From: Clostridium cellulovorans 743B
GTDB taxonomy: Bacteria > Bacillota > Clostridia > Clostridiales > Clostridiaceae
Direction: 5' to 3'
DNA length: 64,000 nt
NCBI RefSeq assembly: GCF_000145275.1
Contig: NC_014393.1
Location: 248,001 to 312,000, forward strand
This document shows positions 1-9,170 of this stretch, one piece after another. The stretch's first letter is position 1. The number at the start of each line of letters is the position of its first letter. Position numbers and translations under genes: made by a program. The notes beneath the pieces were generated by a model that saw nothing but the letters and a program-made list of their open reading frames with translations, was not told where the DNA came from and did no database searches.

Positions 1-1104
1 CATAAAACTTTTCATCAAATATCAAATTCTCAATAGGATTAGGTATAAAATTATAATCATAAAGACCTGACCTGCCTTCCCTAATGCCAGATATTAAATA
101 ATGAGTGAAGTAAGGTTTGTAGTCTGAATTGCCAAGAGCCTTAAATAAGTCTGGATATCTTATAGCATATACTATAGGTTCAAAATTTAAACAAGCATTT
201 CTACTTTCATGAATACCGTATGTTATGAAATGGTAAATAAGTTTGTAAAAGTCATGTGTTTTTAAATCTGAATAGCAATTTTGGTAGTAACTTCCGTGAT
301 ATATAGGAGAGGATTTTCTACCTTCATTATATCCACTTGTTATAAAATGTTCATAAGCTCCTTTGTAATTGTTAGCTCCAACAGCCTTAGCTACATCAGA
401 ATTATTTTTTAAATAATAGTCTGGGTCAAAAACATAAGAAGAAGTACGTCCTTCTTTTATACCGGTTGTTTTCCAATGCATAAATAATTTGGCTTTATTA
501 TAACCCAAATTTGCTTTTAAATCAGGATATTTATCAGCATAAAACTTTTCATCAAATATCAAATTCTCAATAGGATTAGGTATAAAATTATAATCATAAA
601 GACCTGACCTGCCTTCCCTAATACCAGATATTAAATAATGAGTAAAGTAAGGTTTATAGTCTAAATTGCCAAAATTCTTAAATAAGTCTGGATATCTTAT
701 AGCATATACAATAGGTTCAAAATTTAAACAAGCACTTCTACCCTCATGAATCCCATACGTGAGGAAATGGTAAATAAGTTTGTAAAAGTCATATGTTTTT
801 AAATCTGAATAGCAATTTTTGTAGTAAATTCCGTCATATATAGGAGAGGATCTCCTACCTTCGTTATATCCACTTGTTATAAAATGTTGATAAGCTCCTT
901 CATAATTGTTAGCTCCAACAGCCTTAGCTACATCAGAATTATGTTTTAAATAATAGTCTGGGTCAAAAACACAAGAAAAAGTACGTCCTTCTTTTATACC
1001 AGATGTTTTCCAATGCTTAAATAATTTGACTCTATCATAACCAAATCTTGTTTTTAAATCAGGATATTTATCAGCATAAAACTTTTCATCAAATACCAAA
1101 TCTT
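1..1104 (-). repeat. 537-bp (179-codon) tandem repeat inside the secreted protein gene
   Basis: The same sequence (CATAAAACTTTTCATC on the + strand) begins at 1, 538 and 1075, exactly 537 bp apart, so the period is 179 codons and the frame is preserved. The copies at 1-537 and 538-1074 differ by scattered substitutions only. Each contains four ~45-residue subunits ending in a G(I/Y)xEGR/ESR motif. The array continues past the left edge. Confidence 0.9.
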
Positions 1105-2218
1105 CAACAGGACTAGGTACAGGATCAGGTACAGGATTAAGTATAGGACCAGGTATAGGACTAGATGAAGGATTGGGTATAGTACTAAGTACAGGATTAG
1201 GTATATAATCATAAAAAGGTTCAACCGTATGTATTTCTACATTATATACGGTAATAATTCCATACATAATTGCAAGCTTGCCTAGATCATTTAATGCAAC
1301 GCCTTTTATCTTATCTTTATCTAAGGTAAAAGCCAATGCAGGAAAGTCATATACATCTCTTAATATTATTTCTCCATATCCATTACTTACATGAACAGAA
1401 CCTGGAGGTATCGTTTTATCCTCAAAATTATTCAAACCATGTAATGCATAATACATGTCATTTTCTATAGTATTTCCATTTGGAGAAAATTCTATCTTAA
1501 ATGATTTATTAAAATTTTCAGGTAACCCACTTGTTTTATAATCATTCCTTAATTCAGAAAGTTTACTTTGATAATAAGCACTGGCTTTAACTCTGCTATC
1601 TATATCTGAATCTGTATTCCATATAGAATAAATTTATCCTAATTTAGTATTGTTATCCATTGCATGCGCAAGCAACCTTGCGGCAAAATGATATCCATAC
1701 TGAGTATCACCTACAGCTATAGCTGCAACCAATAAGATATATACTGACATATATATCGGATCCCCAAGCATGCTTGGTGTACGAAGTCCAGAAGCCGTCA
1801 CAATATTTTTATTAAAAGTATTCTTAGCAACAGCCTGTCCGTCTTTTAGTAGATTTTCTATTGAATTATTTGGGTCGTTATTAAATATTAAATCTTTACT
1901 TTTATTAAGTACTTCATCAGTTATATTTTTACTTTTTATAGTAGTTAATATTTCTCTATATCCGCTGATTTCAACTTCAATACTATTTCTTTGTTCTTCT
2001 ATCATTACTTTATTTTTTTGTATTTCTAATTCTGATATATTTTTTTCTAGATATGATACAATATCACTCATAGTTAATTCACTTAGAGCATTTTCAAAAT
2101 AACTGACGTCTGGATTAGCACTTACATCTGGATTAGCATATACAATCACATTGCTAAAAGCTGATATTGTATATGTAAAAATAAGAACAATTGGCATTAT
2201 AATTCTTTTTATTTTCAT
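1..2218 (-). pseudogene. Secreted repeat protein, interrupted by an in-frame stop, partial at window edge
   Basis: The gene starts at 2218 behind an AGGAGG ribosome binding site (about 2226) and encodes a signal peptide (MKIKRIIMPIVLIFTYTISA) and a helical ~170-residue domain. A single TAA at 1634-1636 stops it. Beyond that stop the same frame stays open to position 1: a globular region (IYSIWNTDSDIDSRV...), a Pro-rich linker built from PNP/PGP/PDP steps, then long repeats made of ~45-residue units of the form Y..xYPDL...LFxHWxxxGIxEGR. Similar NPDV/HY..xG..EGR units occur in secreted and RTX-type proteins of other bacteria; I do not know a biochemical function. The frame continuity strongly suggests one former gene broken by a nonsense mutation. 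Two separate genes are less likely, because no good start follows the stop. Confidence 0.75.
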
Positions 2219-2455
2219 AAAAACCTCCTATAAAAAATATTTTACTTAGAGTAATATAGCATGATTTTGATTCAACATCAATATATAACATAAATACCAA
2301 TGTATTATAAAAAAGAAATGATAATCAAGTAAAAATTTGTATGTGTTTTGTTTTTTTTTATTTATAATTCTGATATACTATTGAAAAGGTATTGAAGTAT
2401 TAGTTAGATACTAGTATCTTAAAAGATAGTTAATTACAAAAAAGGAGAGCAATGT

Positions 2456-2839
2456 ATGACGAAAAAGTATATTTTGATAATTAGTATCATAGTATTGATG
2501 TTTTCATTTAGTGGATGTGAGTTTGTTGTTGGTCCAGGATCAGCTGATTATAGTTATAAGTTATCTGGGAATTATGAATTATATCATGCAGGGTATACCA
2601 GTATATATAAAGGAGATTATGAAATAGTTGTAACAGCAGAAGTAAAAAAGATCGCATGGGATGATCTCTACATATTGGCAAGACAAGAAGACGACGACAA
2701 AATAAATTATTTCATTATAGATGTTAATCAAGATAAAGTACTTGGTCCACTTAGTGAAGAAGACTTTAACAAAAAAAGAGATGAATTAAAAATTGATAAA
2801 GATTTAAAGCTAAAGGATCCATCAAAATATAGAAAATAG
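2456..2839 (+). CDS. Small lipoprotein, DUF3997-like
   Basis: This 127-residue protein has a lysine-containing N-terminus, a hydrophobic core and a lipobox FSGC (cysteine ~21), so it should be processed by signal peptidase II and anchored outside the membrane. The remainder is a small polar domain (YELYHAGY... VKKIAWDDLYILARQ) resembling the DUF3997 lipoprotein family; that assignment is from memory of the pattern. The start at 2456 is chosen because AAGGAG at 2442-2447 is 8 nt upstream; an ATG at 2452 is out of frame. It stands alone, convergent with the regulator at 3023. Function unknown. Confidence 0.75.
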   Translation: MTKKYILIISIIVLMFSFSGCEFVVGPGSADYSYKLSGNYELYHAGYTSIYKGDYEIVVTAEVKKIAWDDLYILARQEDDDKINYFIIDVNQDKVLGPLSEEDFNKKRDELKIDKDLKLKDPSKYRK

Positions 2840-2867
2840 GGATAGATAAAAAACGTTGTGTATTTAG

Positions 2868-3020
2868 TAAAATGTACCCTATTGGATATATTAAAAAAGT
2901 CTACTTGGTAGGGTATTTGAGTGTATAATAAAAAAAGATGACTCCTGTTCAATACACAAGTCATCTTCCTAATTTAGCATAGACTTTTTTAAAATTGGCC
3001 TCTATAAAGAGTACATTTTA
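2868..3020. repeat. 153-bp imperfect palindrome between convergent genes (MITE-like or terminator complex)
   Basis: Three nested inverted repeats share one centre: TAAAATGTAC (2868-2877) with GTACATTTTA (3011-3020), TTAAAAAAGTCTA (2891-2903) with TAGACTTTTTTAA (2980-2992), and AAGATGACT (2935-2943) with AGTCATCTT (2959-2967). The inner hairpin could terminate both convergent genes. The outer 10-bp arms look like the ends of a small non-autonomous element, but no target duplication is evident. Confidence 0.6.
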
Positions 3021-3022
3021 TT

Positions 3023-3400
3023 TTACTCCCTGCTTTTTATTTTAAGTTGAATTTCTTTTTTTAAGATCTCCATAACAATATTTCTTGAAGTTTCGTCTGT
3101 TATTTCGCCGTCGCTGTTTATTAGGCCTTTTTCTATTAGCATGTTTAAGGCGGAATCTAATATATCATATTGTTTAACCTCAACATCCTTATCAAGGAAA
3201 TATTCCATAGGCTTTCCTGTAACATCGGATAACTTTGAAATTATCTTAACGTTAGTGCCTTTTAATCGACCTCTTTCTATATCACAGTAGTAGCTTCTGC
3301 TTATCTCAAGCTTACTAGCAAACTCCTCTTGAGTTAGGCCCATTTCCTTTCTAAGTTCTTTGATTTTATCTTTTAACAATTTACTCACCTCATAATTCAT
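3023..3400 (-). CDS. Xre-family repressor (phage CI-like)
   Basis: The protein has 125 residues. Residues ~10-65 form a Cro/CI-type helix-turn-helix (KELRKEMGLTQEEFASKLEI, SRSYYCDIERG) followed by PMEYFLD, the usual end of the domain. The C-terminal part is helical and charged and may mediate oligomerisation. It lies divergent from a second Xre protein with a 172-bp operator region between them, the classic arrangement of an element's immunity switch. It is therefore probably the repressor that keeps the neighbouring replication genes silent. Which TGACGT box it binds is inference. Confidence 0.85.
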   Translation of the reverse strand: MNYEVSKLLKDKIKELRKEMGLTQEEFASKLEISRSYYCDIERGRLKGTNVKIISKLSDVTGKPMEYFLDKDVEVKQYDILDSALNMLIEKGLINSDGEITDETSRNIVMEILKKEIQLKIKSRE

Positions 3401-3572
3401 TATACCATGTTTGACGTAAAATGTAACAAAAAAAGTGTAAATTAACTCAAAACATAAAGAAACAAAGTATCATCGAGGAATGACACAATAAACGTCAATA
3501 ACGACGTGGGATGAAGTTTTTCTTTTGACGTTAATTGTTGTATAATATATTCATAGGGGAGGGGACAGTGAG
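3401..3572. promoter_or_regulatory. Divergent operator region with TGACGT boxes
   Basis: TTGACGT occurs at 3411-3417 and 3525-3531, in reverse at 3492-3498, with a GACGT half-site at 3503-3507; ACGTC-N6-GACGT (3492-3507) is an inverted repeat. The 13-mer TGACGTTAATTGT at 3526-3538 recurs at 3877-3889 upstream of the next gene. A TATAAT lies at 3541-3546. The arrangement fits operators shared by the two Xre regulators. Confidence 0.6.
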
Positions 3573-3773
3573 ATGTTGAAGGAGTTAAGAATAAATAAAG
3601 GAATAACTTGCACTTTTGTGGCTAAAAAGCTAAAGATAAGCAGAGATAGATTAAGACGTATTGAGGAAGGGGAAGTAATGCTTCCTGCAGAGTTTGTTCC
3701 CGTTCTAGCAGAATTATATGGAGTAACTTATGAAGAGCTGATAAATAGAAGGGCTCAGGAGTGGAAGAAATAG
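3573..3773 (+). CDS. Small Xre-family regulator (Cro-like)
   Basis: This 66-residue protein is almost entirely one helix-turn-helix domain (LRINKGITCTFVAKKLKISR, DRLRRIEEGE, YGVTYEELI). It is the divergent partner of the repressor at 3023-3400 and has a G-rich ribosome binding site (GGGGAGGGG) upstream. By position and size it resembles Cro-like antagonists or excision/replication regulators of phage-type elements. The role is inferred from context only. Confidence 0.8.
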   Translation: MLKELRINKGITCTFVAKKLKISRDRLRRIEEGEVMLPAEFVPVLAELYGVTYEELINRRAQEWKK

Positions 3774-3932
3774 AAGTAATTCTTGTGCGCAGATAAACAT
3801 ATGTCAGTTTTGATCCTTAGGAATGGTTATATTTTAGGATAAGGTGTTATGAAAGAATGAATTTTTTTGTAGCGAATGACGTTAATTGTGTCAAAGATAA
3901 ATAAATATATTTGAAATTTGGAGGTAAACAGT

Positions 3933-4145
3933 ATGAAAGTATTATCAATAAGCTCAAGTAATTGCTTATTAAGTAGAAGTCCATATGGTGTAGATGTTAA
4001 CGGAAAGTCCATAAGTGAATTGATTAATGAGAAACTTCCAGAGGAATTGGTGAACTATCAGAAGTATTCAGCAAAAATTAACGTGAGCATAGAAATTTGG
4101 GATGAAGATGATTTAAATATAACCACAACAGGTTATGAACTTTAA
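3933..4145 (+). CDS. Hypothetical 70-residue protein of the decayed element
   Basis: I chose ATG at 3933 because GGAGG at 3920-3924 is 8 nt upstream; an upstream TTG in frame would overlap that site. The acidic 70-residue product (MKVLSISSSNCLLSRSPYGV...) has no recognisable domain, no membrane segment and no signal peptide. The copy of the 13-mer TGACGTTAATTGT at 3877-3889 lies just upstream, so it is probably controlled by the same regulators as the Xre pair. Function unknown. Confidence 0.6.
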   Translation: MKVLSISSSNCLLSRSPYGVDVNGKSISELINEKLPEELVNYQKYSAKINVSIEIWDEDDLNITTTGYEL

Positions 4146-4159
4146 ATTATTTTATCGGC

Positions 4160-4500
4160 ATTGGTTAAGTTTAGACAGATGCGGAAAAGGGTCGGGGTGG
4201 ACAGCTGTAATTGGTGTAGAGAAAAAAAATTAGGATTTTGGATAAGTTATAGCTGATATAGAGAAAAAGGATTTAGTTTTTGATTGAGTTTAGACAGATA
4301 CGGAAAAAGGCTGGTGTGGACAAGCTACAACTGATATATGGAAAAAGGATTAGAGATTTGGCTAAGGTGAGTCGGATATGGAAGAAGGCCGGGGGTGGAC
4401 AAACTGTAATTGGTGTAGAGAAAAAATATTAGAGTATTGGCTAAGTTTAGTTAGACACTGAAAAAAGGTCCGAGGGTTTGGACAAACCCTAGCTAATATA
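4160..4500 (+). repeat. Degenerate tandem repeats upstream of the primase gene (candidate replication origin)
   Basis: Four to five degenerate units of roughly 75-80 bp follow one another, each with a core like GGCTAAGTTTAGACAGA, then GGAAAAAGG, then GGTGGACAAAC/AGCT, then GTAATTGGTGTAGAGAAAAA. They fill the non-coding stretch directly before the primase-helicase gene. Iteron-like repeats next to a replication gene often mark an origin; that role is inference. No ORF with a ribosome binding site was seen here. Confidence 0.55.
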
Positions 4501-4555
4501 AATAAGAATAACAAAAGGGAAAAAATAAATTGTGAAGGTTTAATGAGGTGAAAAA

Positions 4556-7114
4556 ATGGAGATACAAGACATAGATTTAAGACAATTAATTGAGACAGAG
4601 ACTGGGGAAAGATTTAGTAATCAGGGCTACATATGCTGTCCCTTCCATAAAGAGAAGACACCTTCATTAAGTGTGAAGTTTTTCCCAGATAGAAATAAGC
4701 AAAGATTTATGTGTTGGGGCTGCACAGAGCAGGGGGATGCTCTTGATTTTATTATGAAATACAGAAACTTAGATTATAAGGCGGCTCGGAAGTATTTAGG
4801 TATGGAGAATAAGAAGTCCGAAAATCAGCTTCAAGAAGAAATAATAAGGGAATACATAACTTGGCAGATTGAGAAGACGGAACACAAGAAGGGGTATAAG
4901 CTTTTGGGCTTATTTCCTTTTACCGATGAAAATAATAAGGTCATCTACTATAAAGCCAAGCTTCTTAGAAGTGATGGAACAAAAGAAACTCCTTACTACC
5001 ATATAGAAGGAAATAAGGTAATAAACAAACGGGGAGCGGAGGAGGTACCATATAATCTGAGCAAAGTTATCAGTGGTATCAATCAGCAGAAAACAATAAT
5101 CTTTGTTGAGGGTGAAAAGGATGCTAATACCGTTAATTCAGTTTTAAGGGGCATGAATTTTGTGGCAACTTCAATAAAAGGCTGTAAGGATCTTTCCATA
5201 TTAAAAAACCGAGGACCTATGAGTATATATGTAATCGGTGATACAGGAAGGGCTGGCGAACAATATAAGTTACATATTTATGATGAATTTATTTCTGAGG
5301 CAAGGGAATTTAAGTTTATCAATTTACCAGGGCTGAAGAGTCTTGGGGACAACAAGGATGTTACTGATTGGATAGAAGATGGGCATGCTAAAGAGGAGTT
5401 GCTGATGGCTTTGGAACGAAGCTTAGACCTCAAGAATCAAAGGGATTTACAACAAGATTCTAAGGGCATCTATAGGGTTTATTGGGATAAAAAACAGGAA
5501 GACTACATAAGGCTTTATATTACAGATTTTCAGCTGCTTGAGGCTAAAAGGATAACCTTTGTTGATGATGAAACCGAGGGTATAACGATGGTTTTTAAAA
5601 GTTGTACTGGAGGAATTATTGAAAGAACAGGACTAGCAACAGTCTTTGATGATATTAAAAGTTTTAAAAATTTTCTAGGGACCTTAGATTTATCCTTTAG
5701 GAGTACAGATATCAAGGACCTTACAGAGTTAAAGAGCTGGGTTAATAAATATTGGGCTTTAGAAAATGATGAAATTTATTCTGGTTCAAAATTTATAAGG
5801 AAAGATAATCAGCTTATGTTAATAACAAAGGATGGAACAATTACGGCAAATGGAGTCAACTCAAGAGTCAGGGCGGACAAAAGCGGTTATGTGGACTTAA
5901 TATGTAAGGAACTTATCAGCAAGGAAGAATTAAATGAACTAAGGGGGAAGTTATTTAAGTTTGCTACCTTTGATAAAACTATAACTATAATAGGGACAGT
6001 CCTTAACAACCTGGCTGTGGTTCAAAATGAAGAGGCAAAGGAAAAGCTTCATCACTTATTACTTGTAGGTGAGAGTGGTTCTGGTAAATCTACAATCCTA
6101 TCAAATGTTATAGCAGCAGTATTAAACTATCCAGCTGCGGACATAAAATCCATAGGGCTTATAACGACTTTTGCATTAATCAAGGATTTAAGTGATGGAA
6201 ACTATCCTATAATTTTTGATGAGTTTAAACCAAGTGCTTTAGATAAAAATAAAGTCCAAAAGCTCAGCGAAGCCTTTAGAAATCTTTATGATAGGACAAC
6301 GGTATCAAGAGGAGATAAGACTCTTAAAACTAGAGGTTTTAGATTTACTAGTCCTATTATAGTGGCTGGAGAGGAGTCTTATCCTAATGGTGAAAAAGCT
6401 TTGGTTGAGAGAAGTGCAATCGTGTATTTAAGCAAAGGTCAAAGAACCTCAGAGCATACAATAGCTATGGAATGGATTAAAAGCAATGAAAATATACTTA
6501 ATAAATTTGGACGTTCAATTATAGATGTAATACTTAACTTGTCCGTGGACAGCTATAAAAATATAAGAACTATGGTCAGCGAGTTCTTCCCAGAGTTAAA
6601 TAATAGACCCCTTGCTACAGCAGTTAATATTGCTACTGGCATGGAGATATTAAATCTATTACTAGTAAAGCATGGATTTCCAAAGATCCTAGGCTATGAA
6701 AAGTACATAAAACAAAATATTGGTGAAGAAATCTTAGATGGAGATAATGAAGCAAAGAGCACCGTTGAACAGATGCTGGTTTTATATAACAACATGATAG
6801 AAGATGGACGAGCCTATGACTACAAGAATGTAGTGATTGATAGAGCTGATGGGCTTTTTATAAGGACCTCAGAGATGTTAAATCAGATTCATATGTTTGT
6901 AAATCAAGTAGGAGCTGCGGAGGTTATTCCGCTGAAGTTAAGGGATTTTAAAAAGCAGGCGGAGAAGTCAGGATATTTTACAAAGACAGCGGCAAAACAA
7001 ATAAAGATCGATAGAAAACCTGTAAGGTTTGATGAATACAATAAAGAAAAGATGAGACAGCTTCAGATGTATTCTATCGTGAAACCTACAGAAATAGAAG
7101 AGTATGACTATTGA
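4556..7114 (+). CDS. Phage/plasmid-type DNA primase-helicase
   Basis: The 852-residue protein joins three modules. A CHC2-type zinc ribbon has C28-x2-H31 and C53-x2-C56 (CCPFH...CWGC). A TOPRIM-like segment at ~185 has EGEKDAN, the acidic motif that binds metal for primer synthesis. A P-loop ATPase at ~504 has GESGSGKST, with the Walker B sequence IIFDEF at ~552. It should prime and unwind DNA for replication of the mobile element. The ribosome binding site is GAGGTG before ATG 4556. The gene appears intact, whereas the rest of the element is not: integrase, terminase and head genes are absent nearby. Confidence 0.88.
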   Translation: MEIQDIDLRQLIETETGERFSNQGYICCPFHKEKTPSLSVKFFPDRNKQRFMCWGCTEQGDALDFIMKYRNLDYKAARKYLGMENKKSENQLQEEIIREYITWQIEKTEHKKGYKLLGLFPFTDENNKVIYYKAKLLRSDGTKETPYYHIEGNKVINKRGAEEVPYNLSKVISGINQQKTIIFVEGEKDANTVNSVLRGMNFVATSIKGCKDLSILKNRGPMSIYVIGDTGRAGEQYKLHIYDEFISEAREFKFINLPGLKSLGDNKDVTDWIEDGHAKEELLMALERSLDLKNQRDLQQDSKGIYRVYWDKKQEDYIRLYITDFQLLEAKRITFVDDETEGITMVFKSCTGGIIERTGLATVFDDIKSFKNFLGTLDLSFRSTDIKDLTELKSWVNKYWALENDEIYSGSKFIRKDNQLMLITKDGTITANGVNSRVRADKSGYVDLICKELISKEELNELRGKLFKFATFDKTITIIGTVLNNLAVVQNEEAKEKLHHLLLVGESGSGKSTILSNVIAAVLNYPAADIKSIGLITTFALIKDLSDGNYPIIFDEFKPSALDKNKVQKLSEAFRNLYDRTTVSRGDKTLKTRGFRFTSPIIVAGEESYPNGEKALVERSAIVYLSKGQRTSEHTIAMEWIKSNENILNKFGRSIIDVILNLSVDSYKNIRTMVSEFFPELNNRPLATAVNIATGMEILNLLLVKHGFPKILGYEKYIKQNIGEEILDGDNEAKSTVEQMLVLYNNMIEDGRAYDYKNVVIDRADGLFIRTSEMLNQIHMFVNQVGAAEVIPLKLRDFKKQAEKSGYFTKTAAKQIKIDRKPVRFDEYNKEKMRQLQMYSIVKPTEIEEYDY

Positions 7115-7723
7115 TCATTGGTAGTGAGACAAGTAAAAAAATTTAGGGTGACAACCTATCCTAGTATTTGATACTTATAAGTTTTATTACTTAATGGAAG
7201 TAATAAAATCAATAGTGATAACTTTAAGGAAATAGTAGTAAAAAACAATAGGTAGCAAAGGTATCTGATTCAAAATAAAAGTGCTCCCAAAAATGATACC
7301 AGGCAAATGGCTCAACCAAGCCATTTATAGTTATAGGTAGCAAAAGTAGCATAAAATAAAAAGTTATATGTATATATAGGAAGAATTAAATATCTATTTT
7401 TTCAAAGATAGGGTGTATGTTTTTTTGAAACTTGCTACCTTGCAAAAAAAGTGCCTAAAGCCAAGTGATAGAGCCATCTAGAAGGTAGCGTTTTTAGTGT
7501 GAAAAACCTGCTATTTAAAAATGCTACCTCATAAATTAGGGCGTAATAAAGCCATTAGATAGAGAGTATTGGTACTTAAATAATTTTATAGATTGATATG
7601 TGATTTTGATGATGAAACATAGGGCAACAAGTATAAAGACACATTTAGAATTTTTCAAAAGGTACAAAAAGTAAATAGCTATAGAAAAACTTTGGGCTAT
7701 GATCAACAAGGAGGATATGGAAT
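7115..7723. other. 609-bp non-coding stretch with hairpin and GGTAGC/GCTACC motifs
   Basis: No convincing gene is present. TTTTATTACTT (7182-7192) pairs with AAGTAATAAAA (7198-7208) to form an 11-bp hairpin that could end the primase transcript. GGTAGC occurs at 7251, 7336 and 7494 and its complement GCTACC at 7434 and 7523, often followed or preceded by AAA. These may be protein-binding sites or the residue of deleted phage genes. Confidence 0.5.
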
Positions 7724-8431
7724 ATGAGAGAGAACATTATGAGAGTGAATAACATTGAGATAGATAATAACATTAAGAGAGCGAGTAAGATTACTATAGA
7801 GAGAAACATGGATATAGAGAATAGCATTAAGATGGAAAATAACATTAGGAAAGATAGAAGCATTAAGATAGAAAATGACATTAAGAAAGAGATTAACATT
7901 AAGGCACAGAATACCAATAAGAAAGATAGTAAGATTAATATAGATAATAACATTGATATAGATGATAACATTAAGATAAAGAATACCGTTAAGAAAGAAA
8001 GTAAAATCAAAAGAACAGAAAATAGACTTTATGCATACAAGGACATAGATATATTAAACCAATTGACGGAGATAAAGATAAAAAAGCTAAAGGATGATGT
8101 ATCCATTAAGGCTATGACTTATGAAGAAAAATTTTCTACAAACAGGTTTAATTCCAATGTAGAAAATGAAGTAATCAGAAGAGAAGAGTTTGTTGAAAGT
8201 AAGATAGAGGAGCTTAGAAAAGAAAAGGAAAGCAGATTAAATGAAAAGGCTTTAATAGATAAGGTGCTGGAGCTTTTGGATGTTGAGGAAAAAAGATTAG
8301 TTGGGCTTCGCTATTTTAGTAAGCCTACAAGAAGTTGGACGAGCATTGCTCAGGAACTTAATCAATCGGTGGATAATTGTATTAAGGTGAGGAGAAGGGT
8401 TATTGAGAAGTTGGATGGGTTTTTGTTTTAG
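7724..8431 (+). CDS. ArpU/sigma-like phage late transcription regulator with low-complexity N-terminus
   Basis: The C-terminal ~55 residues (IDKVLELLDVEEKRLVGLRY, then SWTSIAQELN and a basic helix) match the helix-turn-helix of ArpU-type phage regulators, which resemble sigma region 4 and switch on late genes. Residues ~1-95 are unusual: about a dozen degenerate copies of a short Asn/Ile/Lys/Asp unit (NNIKI, ENDIK, DNNIDID), the DNA repeating roughly every 24 nt. The start at 7724 has AAGGAGG 9 nt upstream. Late genes normally follow; here only a Fic gene fragment does, so its targets are gone. Confidence 0.7.
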   Translation: MRENIMRVNNIEIDNNIKRASKITIERNMDIENSIKMENNIRKDRSIKIENDIKKEINIKAQNTNKKDSKINIDNNIDIDDNIKIKNTVKKESKIKRTENRLYAYKDIDILNQLTEIKIKKLKDDVSIKAMTYEEKFSTNRFNSNVENEVIRREEFVESKIEELRKEKESRLNEKALIDKVLELLDVEEKRLVGLRYFSKPTRSWTSIAQELNQSVDNCIKVRRRVIEKLDGFLF

Positions 8432-8469
8432 CAGGGAAAATCAAATAGTAGAGTTAACCTATTAAATCA

Positions 8470-8857
8470 ATAAAAAACATGATTATTTAGATGTAAATGA
8501 CTATGTTTATGGTAAAAAGATAATAATTATGAAGCACTGAATAAGTCATCGATGTTATGGCATGATGGGAAAAATAATTTGTATATATGGCTTGAATATT
8601 TTCTTGGAATTATTATAAAAGCATATAAGGAATTAGAGGATAGGGTAGGCTGTATTGAAAATACGAAGGGCAGTAAGAGTGAGAGAATAGAAATGGCTAT
8701 AGAAGGCAAACTAGGCTATTTTACTAAGAATGAAATAAGAACTATATGTCCTGATGTGGGTGAAGCCACTATAAATAGAGTCTTTGAAAAGTTGAGAGTT
8801 GAAGGAAAAATAGAAGTTGTAGGTAAGGGAAGAAATTCTAAGTGGAAAAAGCTATAG
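8470..8857 (+). pseudogene. C-terminal remnant of a Fic-family protein gene
   Basis: From ~8519 the frame reads ...NNYEALNKSSMLWHDGKNN..., then WLEYFLGIIIKAYKELEDRV, followed by a winged-helix segment (TKNEIRTICPDVGEATINRV) ending at 8857. This is the typical C-terminus of Fic AMP-transferases of the DNA-binding type. The catalytic HPFxxGNG core is missing, and just upstream, around 8513-8518, the frame is broken by a stop. An ATG at 8552 could give a 101-residue product, but it has no good ribosome binding site. Two shorter relics of the same gene lie at 11230 and 16410. Confidence 0.7.
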
Positions 8858-8895
8858 GGTAAAGGTATGTAATTGAAAATGATAACGTAATTAAG

Positions 8896-8933
8896 AAAAG
8901 GTGCTAATCTTTGCGAGATGGAGCACTTTTTTT
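8896..8933 (+). terminator. Rho-independent terminator after the Fic remnant
   Basis: AAAAG-GTGCT (8896-8905) pairs with AGCAC (8922-8926), followed by seven T. Confidence 0.6.
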
Positions 8934-9015
8934 CTTTGCTTTTAACTTCTATATCAAGGCCAAGAAATTTAAAAGCAAGAATAGATAAAATTAGCAATAT
9001 AGAAACAAAGATGTG

Positions 9016-9045
9016 TTGACAGTATATAAATGATAACCTTATAAT
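9016..9045 (+). promoter_or_regulatory. Near-consensus sigma-A promoter for the esterase gene
   Basis: TTGACA at 9016-9021 and TATAAT at 9040-9045 are separated by 18 bp. Transcription would start near 9052, leaving a ~120-nt leader before the esterase start at 9171. Confidence 0.8.
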
Positions 9046-9170
9046 CAATATGTATAATATTACAAGAAATAGATAAAATTTAAAGATTATTTTTTTCTCC
9101 AAAGAGGTCAAGCCTTGAGGATTAAAGAATAAAAAAAGCATAAATCTATAGTAAGATAGGGGGAATTTAT

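Noticed and set aside
1..1104. 537-bp repeats as an assembly duplication
   Set aside because: Copies differ at many positions and keep the frame, so they are a real protein repeat.
1634..1636. TAA as programmed stop read-through in the secreted repeat protein
   Set aside because: No read-through context or downstream structure was recognised; a simple nonsense mutation or sequence error explains it better.
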